Positions 5,954-14,601 of a stretch of DNA of 14,601 bases are shown here, one piece after another. A model generated the notes under the pieces. It searched no databases. It was not told the origin of the DNA and worked only from the letters and a program-made list of their open reading frames with translations. Source of the DNA: Proteobacteria bacterium UBA4656 (GTDB lineage: Bacteria > Pseudomonadota > Gammaproteobacteria > Xanthomonadales > Ahniellaceae); NCBI GenBank assembly GCA_002405525.1, contig DHLY01000054.1, positions 16,126-30,726 of the forward strand. The letters run 5' to 3'. The stretch's first letter is position 1, and each line of letters starts with the position of its first letter. The position numbers were made by a program, and so were the translations under genes.

Positions 5954-7501
5954 ATGACCAGCCCTGTGCAGATCGTCTGGTTCAAGCGCGACCTGCGGAC
6001 CGTCGACCATGCACCGCTGGCGCTCGCCGCACGCGGCGGCCCGGTGCTCGCCCTGTACGTCGTCGAACCCGACCTGTGGCGGCAACCCGATGCCAGCGCT
6101 CGCCAGTTCGCCTTCGCCATGGAAGGTCTCGCCGGACTGCGCCGAGACCTCGCCGCGCTCGGCCTGCCGCTGCTGATCCGGGTGGGCCCCGCGGTCGAGG
6201 TGCTCGAGGACCTGCTGGGCCGCCACCGCGTGGCCGCCGTCTGGTCGCACCAGGAAACGGGCAACGCCTGGACCTATGCCCGCGACCTTGCCGTCGCCAC
6301 CCTGCTCCGCGCGCGGGGCGTGGCCTGGCACGAGCCCAGGCCGTTCGGCGTGTTGCGTGGCCTGCGGCTGCGCGCCGGTTGGGCCGGCCAGTGGGAGCGC
6401 TTCGTGCGCGACCCCGTCCCGCCACTCGCGGAACTGCGGGCGGCGCCGCTCGCCATCGATCCCGGCCGGATCCCGGGCGCCGCCGACCTCGGCCTCGCGT
6501 CCGATCCTTGTCCGGGTCGACAGCGCGGCGGCCGCGACGAAGGCCTGCGTCTGCTGGGCGGGTTCCTCGCGCCTGGCGGGCGCGGCGCGCGCTACCACCG
6601 CGAGATGTCCAGCCCGCGCAGCGCGCCGCGCGCCTGCTCGCGGCTTTCTGCCCATCTGGCGCAGGGGACGCTCGGCCTGCGCGAGGTGGTCGCTGCCACG
6701 CGTGCCGCCCGCGACGCCCTCGCCGCCGCCGAAGGGGCCTGCGCCGCCGTGCAGCGCCGGGCGCTGGTGGCCTTCGAGTCGCGCCTGCATTGGCACTGCC
6801 ACTTCATCCAGAAACTGGAGACCGAACCGGCCATCGAGCACGCCTGCGTCCACCCCGGCTACGAAGGCCTGCGAGCGGCCGAACCGGACCCGGCGCGGCT
6901 CGCGGCGTGGGCGGCGGGCGAAACCGGCTGGCCGCTGGTGGACGCCTGCATGCGCATGCTCGCCGCCACTGGCTGGATCAATTTCCGCATGCGCGCCATG
7001 CTGCTCTCGGTGGCTGCCTATCATCTGTGGCTGCCGTGGCGCGATACCGGGCTGCTTCTGGCGCGCCGCTTCACCGATTACGAGCCGGGCATCCACTGGC
7101 CACAGGTGCAGATGCAGTCCGGCACCACCGGGATCAACGTCCCACGCATCTACAACCCGGTGAAGCAGTCGCGCGACCAGGACCCGGACGGGGCCTTCAT
7201 CCGCGCCTGGCTGCCCGCGCTGGCACAGGTGCCTGCGGCGTGGGTCCACGAGCCATGGAGGATGCCGCCCGCGCTGCAGCAGGCGCACGGCTGCCGGATC
7301 GGCCACGACTATCCCGCGCCGCTGGTCGACCACGAGCGCGCAGCGCGCGAAGCCCGCGCACGACTCACCGAATGGCGCCGCCGGCCGGGCATGGGCGAGC
7401 GCAGTCGCGCAGTGCTGGCCAAGCACGGCAGCCGCAAGCGTCGCCTCGTCGCTGCAGTGCCGCCGCCGCCGCAGGCCGATCTGTTCGGTGCCGCATCGTG
7501 A
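5954..7501 (+). CDS. Photolyase/cryptochrome-family flavoprotein
   Basis: A 515-residue member of the DNA photolyase/cryptochrome family. Residues 4-130 are the N-terminal Rossmann-type antenna domain (QIVWFKRDLRTVDHAPL, ALYVVEPDLW, WSHQETGNAWTYARD). Residues about 215-425 are the FAD-binding helical domain (SSPRSAPRACSRLSAHLAQG, FESRLHWHCHFIQKLE, TGWPLVDACMRMLAATGW, NFRMRAML, DYEPGIHWPQVQM, SGTTGINVPRIYNPVKQ, GAFIRAWLPAL). By my hand alignment to E. coli photolyase, the FAD N5-facing Asn378 is His381 here, the FAD-proximal triad Trp382 is Val385, Trp384 is Met387, and Trp359 is kept as Trp362. Repair activity is therefore not assured, and I give no phrB symbol. ATG 5954 is chosen because the domain starts directly after it. 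The stop is immediately followed by DUF2256, a frequent partner of this family. Confidence 0.92.
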   Translation: MTSPVQIVWFKRDLRTVDHAPLALAARGGPVLALYVVEPDLWRQPDASARQFAFAMEGLAGLRRDLAALGLPLLIRVGPAVEVLEDLLGRHRVAAVWSHQETGNAWTYARDLAVATLLRARGVAWHEPRPFGVLRGLRLRAGWAGQWERFVRDPVPPLAELRAAPLAIDPGRIPGAADLGLASDPCPGRQRGGRDEGLRLLGGFLAPGGRGARYHREMSSPRSAPRACSRLSAHLAQGTLGLREVVAATRAARDALAAAEGACAAVQRRALVAFESRLHWHCHFIQKLETEPAIEHACVHPGYEGLRAAEPDPARLAAWAAGETGWPLVDACMRMLAATGWINFRMRAMLLSVAAYHLWLPWRDTGLLLARRFTDYEPGIHWPQVQMQSGTTGINVPRIYNPVKQSRDQDPDGAFIRAWLPALAQVPAAWVHEPWRMPPALQQAHGCRIGHDYPAPLVDHERAAREARARLTEWRRRPGMGERSRAVLAKHGSRKRRLVAAVPPPPQADLFGAAS

Positions 7502-7506
7502 GCCGC

Positions 7507-7707
7507 ATGCGCCGCAAGGCCGACCTGCCGACCAGGGATTGCGTGGCCTGCGCTCGTCCGATGGTGTGGCGGCGCAAGTGGGCGCTGAACTGGGAGCAGG
7601 TGAAGTATTGCTCCGACGCCTGCCGGCGGGGCACGCCGCGCGGCGCGGTCGTGGCGTCTCAGTCGGGCGCCCGGAAGAAGGTCAGCGGGCGCACCGGGCC
7701 CTCGTAG
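7507..7707 (+). CDS. Small DUF2256 zinc-ribbon-like protein
   Basis: A 66-residue protein with the DUF2256 pattern: MRRKADLPTRDCVACARPMV, then WRRKWALNWEQVKYCSDACRR. Cys12-x2-Cys15 and Cys35-x3-Cys39 would make one zinc site. The biochemical role of DUF2256 is unknown to me; it is often encoded beside photolyase/cryptochrome genes, as here. ATG 7507 gives the family-like N-terminus. A GTG at 7498 overlaps the photolyase stop (GTGA) and would add three residues, so translational coupling is likely either way. The conserved part ends near residue 42; the last 24 residues lie mainly over the convergent phosphopantetheinyl transferase gene and are probably family-variable. Confidence 0.82.
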   Translation: MRRKADLPTRDCVACARPMVWRRKWALNWEQVKYCSDACRRGTPRGAVVASQSGARKKVSGRTGPS

Positions 7708-8315
7708 GCGAGCACGCCGAAGCCGTCCTCGCCGGGATTGAAGCCCGCGATGCGCCATCGTGCGGCCGGGGATGCCGGTCCGCCGAGGCGCGCCACGTGC
7801 AGGCTGCCGTCGGCCGATTCGCCGATTTCGATCTGCTTGAGGCCGTATGCGATGCCGCGCCCGATCGCCTTCACCAGCGCCTCCTTGGCTGCCCAATAGC
7901 GCAGCAGGGCCTCGTCTCCGCCGCCGTCCAGGCGACCCCGTTCGGCGTCGGTGAAGGACCGTTCCAGCAGCGCCGTGCGGCGCCGAACGCGTCGCCGGTG
8001 CTCGAGGTCCACGCCCAGCTCGGTGCCGTGCGCCAGTGCCAGCGCCGACCACTCCCCGCTGTGGGAGACGTTGTAGCGCAGCGCGTGGCCCTCCAGAAAC
8101 GGCTTGCCATGCGCGCCGACGCTCGGCGCGAGCCCGGCCGGATCGAGACCGGCGTATCGGGCCACCAGCAGGCGCAGGCGCGGGTCATCCCGGCCGCCGC
8201 GGAGCAGCCACAGGTGCACCGAGGCGTCGCCCGCCGCCAGCGGCCGCGGGTCGAGGGCGCGTGGACAGCGTGCGGTCCAGGGTGTGGCGGGCGCGCGGGC
8301 GTCGATCACGGACAT
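7659..8315 (-). CDS. 4'-phosphopantetheinyl transferase, Sfp/AcpT type
   Basis: A 218-residue enzyme that moves the phosphopantetheine arm of coenzyme A onto a serine of carrier proteins (fatty-acid, polyketide or peptide synthesis). The motifs are all present: GAHGKPFLEGHALRYNVSHS (68-87, His85), the Mg-binding ELGVDLEHRRRV (Asp103, Glu105) and LLRYWAAKEALVKAIGRG (Trp141, Lys144, Glu145, Lys149). ATG 8315 has only a distant purine-rich site (GGGAG about 14 bases upstream); an in-frame GTG at 8336 is a weaker alternative. No carrier protein, PKS or NRPS gene is nearby, so the client is not identified. Its 3' end overlaps the convergent DUF2256 gene by 49 bases. It diverges from the DUF294 gene across a 138-base gap. 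Confidence 0.92.
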   Translation of the reverse strand: MSVIDARAPATPWTARCPRALDPRPLAAGDASVHLWLLRGGRDDPRLRLLVARYAGLDPAGLAPSVGAHGKPFLEGHALRYNVSHSGEWSALALAHGTELGVDLEHRRRVRRRTALLERSFTDAERGRLDGGGDEALLRYWAAKEALVKAIGRGIAYGLKQIEIGESADGSLHVARLGGPASPAARWRIAGFNPGEDGFGVLAYEGPVRPLTFFRAPD

Positions 8316-8377
8316 TCCGGTTCGGCTGTCTCCCACCTTATGCCAAGGGCCCACGGCCGCGCCACCCCGGGCGGTGC

Positions 8378-8391
8378 CCGACCGAGGTCGG
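8378..8391. promoter_or_regulatory. Dyad in the divergent gap before the DUF294 gene
   Basis: CCGACC (8378-8383), GA, GGTCGG (8386-8391) form a symmetric 14-base dyad in the 138 bases separating the divergent phosphopantetheinyl transferase and DUF294 genes. It is a plausible operator for either. No clear promoter boxes are seen, and a chance dyad is possible in GC-rich DNA. Confidence 0.25.
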
Positions 8392-8453
8392 ATGTGCCCC
8401 GCGGCCCGGCAGCGCGTAGCCTTGCCGCATCGCCCGCCACCGCGAGGACCCGC

Positions 8454-10268
8454 ATGGCCGCTGCCACCGCGATCGGACTCGACCTGTCTCAGCCGCCCTT
8501 CGACCTGCTCGACGCCGCGCAGGCGCGCCGGGTCGCTGCCGCCACCGACATCGCGTGGTTCAAGACCGGCGAGCGCCTGCTCGGCGCCGGGGAGGCGTCG
8601 CCGAGCGTCTACGTGATCCTCAAGGGCAGGGTCCTGGCGTCCGACCAGCGCGCCGGCGGGCCCGAGACCTTCGCGGAATACGAGGCGGGCGAACTGTTCG
8701 GCGCCTTCGCCGCCATCGCCGGGCGCGCGCGGCACACCTACACCGCGCTCGAAGACACGCTGTGCTTCGCCATCCCGGCGCCCCTGTTCGTCGAACTCAT
8801 CGCCGAGAACCCGCAGTTCAGTGCGTACTTCCACGAATCGCTGGCGGTCAAGCGCCGCCTTCTGGCCGCGCGTGACCAGTCGTCGGACCTCGCGGAACTG
8901 ATGCTCACCCGGATCCGCGACGCGCTGGTGGTGGAGGCCGCCGAAGCCGCGCCCGCGACCGGCATCCGCGAGGCGGTGGGCCTGATGCGACGCTTGCACA
9001 CCGACTGCGTGCTGGTGCGCGACGGTGGCCGGCTGGGCATCGCCACCCGCACCGACCTGCTGGATGCGCTGGCGCTCGGCGGCGCCAGCCCCGGCGACCC
9101 GGTGGGCGCGCATGCAACCTTCCCGGCGCTGGCCCTCGACGAGGGAGAACTGTTGTTCCAGGCCCTGGTCGCCATGACCCAGCGCCACATCCACCGCGTA
9201 GTGGTGACCCGCGGTGGCGCGGTGGCCGGAACCCTGGGCCTGATGGAGGTGCTGTCGCACTTTTCGAGCAAGAGCCATGTCATTTCGTTCCGGCTGGCGC
9301 GGGCGACGACGGTCGACGAACTGCGCGCCGCCGCCGCCGATCTCACCGACCTGGTTCGCACCCTGTCCGCGCAGGGCGCCAAGATGTCGTTCCTGATGGA
9401 ACTCATCGGCGCGCTCAATGCCCGCCTGATGGGCAAGCTGTTCGAACTGCTGGTCCCGCCGGAGGTCCGCGGCAGGGTGTGCTTGGTCGTCCTCGGCAGC
9501 GAGGGGCGTCGCGAGCAGATCCTGAGAACCGACCAGGACAATGCCCTGGTGCTGGCCGACGATCTCGACTGGCCGGACGCGGAACGCGTCGCCGTCGCCT
9601 ACTCGGAGCAGTTGACCGCGATGGGCTGGCCGCCTTGCCCCGGCGGGGTCATGGTGCGCAACGCCCCTTGGCGCCGCACGCAGTCCGCGTGGATCGCGCA
9701 GGTGCGTGACTGGTCGCGCCGCCCCGAACCCGAGGCAATGATGAACCTCGCGATCCTGTTCGACGGCCACGCGGTGGCGGGTGACGCCGCATTGTTCGAG
9801 CCGGTGCGGCAGGCAATGTATGCGATCGCCGGCGACGAGATTGCGCTGCGCGGCTTCGCCCAGCCGGCGGTCGACTTCCATAGCCCGCTGACCTTGTTCG
9901 GCGGGATCAAGGGTGGGGGCGATGGCGTCGACGTGAAGAAGGGCGGGATCTTCCCCATCGTGCACGGTCTGCGAGTGATGGCGCTCAAGCATCGCGTGGA
10001 TGCGCGCAACTCCTTCGACCGAGCCGAGGCGCTGATCGCCGCCCATGCGCTGGATGCGCGGTTCGGCCGCGACCTGATGCAGGCACTGGCGGTGTTCATC
10101 CGCCTGCGCCTCGCGGAGCAGATCAAGGCCCTGCGGCAGGGCGCTGCGGCCGAGAACCGCATCGTGGCCTCGGGTCTGCGGCGCCTCGACCGCGACCTGC
10201 TGCGCGACGCCCTGCGGGTCGCCGGCGAGTTCAAGGGCTGGCTCAAGACCCGCTTCAACCTGGAATGA
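8454..10268 (+). CDS. Cyclic-nucleotide-binding-like/CBS/DUF294 nucleotidyltransferase-like protein
   Basis: A 604-residue cytoplasmic protein in four parts. Residues about 15-135 are a cyclic-nucleotide-binding-like fold (VYVILKGRV, YEAGELFGAF). Residues about 150-268 are a CBS pair, each half with a regulatory-domain pattern (ATRTDLLDAL, RHIHRVVVTRGGAVAGTLGLMEVL). Residues about 300-440 are a DUF294 nucleotidyltransferase-like domain with LGSEGRREQILRTDQDNALV (347-366), where GS and the two Asp residues match the polymerase-beta-like motif. Residues about 455-595 are the DUF294 C-terminal helical domain. The cAMP-contacting Glu of CRP-type sites appears replaced by Ala84, so cyclic nucleotide binding is doubtful. 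ATG 8454 has a GAGGA site 5 bases upstream. It is followed after 10 bases by the exonuclease gene. Substrate is unknown. Confidence 0.9.
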   Translation: MAAATAIGLDLSQPPFDLLDAAQARRVAAATDIAWFKTGERLLGAGEASPSVYVILKGRVLASDQRAGGPETFAEYEAGELFGAFAAIAGRARHTYTALEDTLCFAIPAPLFVELIAENPQFSAYFHESLAVKRRLLAARDQSSDLAELMLTRIRDALVVEAAEAAPATGIREAVGLMRRLHTDCVLVRDGGRLGIATRTDLLDALALGGASPGDPVGAHATFPALALDEGELLFQALVAMTQRHIHRVVVTRGGAVAGTLGLMEVLSHFSSKSHVISFRLARATTVDELRAAAADLTDLVRTLSAQGAKMSFLMELIGALNARLMGKLFELLVPPEVRGRVCLVVLGSEGRREQILRTDQDNALVLADDLDWPDAERVAVAYSEQLTAMGWPPCPGGVMVRNAPWRRTQSAWIAQVRDWSRRPEPEAMMNLAILFDGHAVAGDAALFEPVRQAMYAIAGDEIALRGFAQPAVDFHSPLTLFGGIKGGGDGVDVKKGGIFPIVHGLRVMALKHRVDARNSFDRAEALIAAHALDARFGRDLMQALAVFIRLRLAEQIKALRQGAAAENRIVASGLRRLDRDLLRDALRVAGEFKGWLKTRFNLE

Positions 10269-10278
10269 CGCTGCCCGC

Positions 10279-10890
10279 ATGGGACTGATGAGGCGCCTGT
10301 TCGATGCCCGGCGCGCGCGCGCCACGCCGCACGCGGCGATGTTCGAGCGCTTCCGCGGCGACGGGTGCGTGGCGGTGGACCTGGAGACCACCGGTCTCGA
10401 CGCGCGCCGCGACAGCGTGCTGTCGCTGGCCGCGGTGCCGGTCGAAGGCCGCTCGGTTCGGCTGTCGCAGGCGCTGTCGCTGACCGTGCGCGGTGCGACC
10501 GACTTCCGCATCGAAGCGATGCGCCACCATCGGCTGCGGCCGCAGGATGTCGCAACCGGCCTCGAACCCGATGTCGCGCTCGAAGCCTTCCTGCGCCACC
10601 TCGGCAACCGGCCGATTCTGGGTTACGCCATCGCATTCGACGTCGCCGTGCTCGACCGGATGGTCGAAGCCCGCCACGGGTTCCGCCTGCCGAACCGTGT
10701 GATCGAACTGCGCGACGTCTACCGCGATGCCTGGCGCCTCGCCCATCCCGAACACGCCGAACCCGATCTGCGCTACGAGACCATCATGGCCGCGGCCGGC
10801 GTGCCGGTGCTGGGCCGTCACACCGCGCTGGGCGATGCGGTGACCACTGCGCTGGCCTGGGTGCGCCTCACCCGCGGATTGCCGCGCTAG
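10279..10890 (+). CDS. DnaQ-like 3'-5' exonuclease (DEDDh type)
   Basis: A 203-residue exonuclease of the DnaQ/polymerase III epsilon-like superfamily. All five catalytic residues are visible: Asp34 and Glu36 in VAVDLETTGLD, Asp121 in GYAIAFDVAVLD, and His181 with Asp186 in GRHTALGDAVTTALAW. It cleaves nucleotides from 3' ends; DNA or RNA preference is not readable from sequence. It is not the replicative DnaQ by context, since it sits 10 bases after the DUF294 gene, and the pair resembles a conserved two-gene unit I recall near acetate transport and CrbS-type sensor genes. The alternative start ATG at 10288 (residue 4) is possible. Its relation to the upstream nucleotidyltransferase-like domain (nucleotide editing or repair) is speculative. 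Confidence 0.92.
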   Translation: MGLMRRLFDARRARATPHAAMFERFRGDGCVAVDLETTGLDARRDSVLSLAAVPVEGRSVRLSQALSLTVRGATDFRIEAMRHHRLRPQDVATGLEPDVALEAFLRHLGNRPILGYAIAFDVAVLDRMVEARHGFRLPNRVIELRDVYRDAWRLAHPEHAEPDLRYETIMAAAGVPVLGRHTALGDAVTTALAWVRLTRGLPR

Positions 10891-11159
10891 CCGGCCTGCG
10901 GGGCGCGCCACTTTCGGCGAATTGCTGCCGCGCATCCGCTGCGACGCGGACATGCCGGGGGGGCGGGGGTTCCAGGGCAGGGCGCGAAGCGCGCCCCGGG
11001 GGTCGTGCAACCCTCGTTCCGCAATCGGCGGCCGCTTCGGAAGCTTCCGGGTCGAGCGTTGCCGCCCTGTCGGCTGCGGGTTGTCCGGGATCGCAGCGGT
11101 GCGTCGGGCGGACCATCGCCGCGTTCGCTGTTGTACGCTCGCGCGGGGAGGGTGCCTGC
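10891..11159 (+). promoter_or_regulatory. Intergenic gap before the sensor kinase, with a tight hairpin
   Basis: This 269-base gap has no credible gene. GGGCGCG (10980-10986) pairs with CGCGCCC (10990-10996) around an AAG loop, without a following T-run; it may end the DUF294-exonuclease transcript weakly, or be chance. The sensor gene's ribosome-binding site is strong: GGGGAGGG at 11145-11152, about 8 bases before ATG 11160. A promoter for the sensor should lie here, but no box pair is convincing and no sigma-54 GG-N10-GC signature is evident. Confidence 0.4.

Positions 11160-14601
<3,442 letters not shown>

Noticed and set aside
7488..8453. Upstream extension of the DUF294 frame
   Set aside because: It is antisense to the phosphopantetheinyl transferase; ATG 8454 has a good ribosome-binding site and a domain start.
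8316..10607. Upstream extension of the phosphopantetheinyl transferase frame
   Set aside because: Antisense to the DUF294 and exonuclease genes; the real protein of normal length starts at ATG 8315.

Overview
The window is high-GC, densely coded DNA of the kind seen in the Xanthomonadaceae/Lysobacteraceae (Xanthomonas, Lysobacter, Luteimonas, Pseudoxanthomonas relatives). The main argument is the tonB-exbB-exbD1-exbD2 order with two tandem ExbD genes and pdxJ next door, an arrangement I associate with this family. The genus cannot be fixed from sequence alone. The content is chromosomal in character: I see no transposase, integrase, phage gene, tRNA, rRNA or CRISPR array.

Layout. (1) 1-2216, plus strand: the 3' end of tonB, then exbB, exbD1 and exbD2, the inner-membrane motor that powers TonB-dependent outer-membrane receptors. 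A perfect hairpin lies between exbB and exbD1, and a clear intrinsic terminator follows exbD2. (2) 2217-2469: a convergent intergenic region with a repeat-like element bounded by inverted GGGCCCA-type ends. (3) 2470-5819, minus strand, in order of transcription: an ECF-type sigma factor, an overlapping membrane-anchored putative anti-sigma/regulator gene, a secreted PDZ protein, a small class I SAM methyltransferase and pdxJ (vitamin B6 synthesis). The first three look like one regulatory unit. The last two are closely spaced and may be separate. (4) 5954-7707, plus strand: a photolyase/cryptochrome-family flavoprotein with atypical FAD-pocket residues, followed by a tiny DUF2256 zinc-ribbon-like protein. 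(5) 7659-8315, minus strand: an Sfp-type 4'-phosphopantetheinyl transferase whose 3' end overlaps the DUF2256 gene tail to tail. (6) 8454-14601, plus strand: a cyclic-nucleotide-binding-like/CBS/DUF294 nucleotidyltransferase-like protein, a DnaQ-like 3'-5' exonuclease, and a very large sensor in which a sodium:solute-symporter domain is fused to STAC, PAS, histidine kinase and receiver domains. The sensor runs off the right edge.

How the parts may work together. Region 6 resembles neighbourhoods I recall around acetate uptake and the CrbS/CrbR two-component system of gamma-proteobacteria, where DUF294 and DnaQ-like genes accompany a transporter-kinase fusion. Neither an acetate permease nor acs is inside this window. 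Region 3 could couple an envelope signal to sigma-factor release through an anti-sigma protein and a periplasmic PDZ protein, but no step of that is shown by the sequence. I see no clearly unprecedented system. The best candidates for new biology are the sigma/regulator/PDZ trio, the DUF294-exonuclease-symporter-kinase module, and the atypical photolyase with DUF2256.
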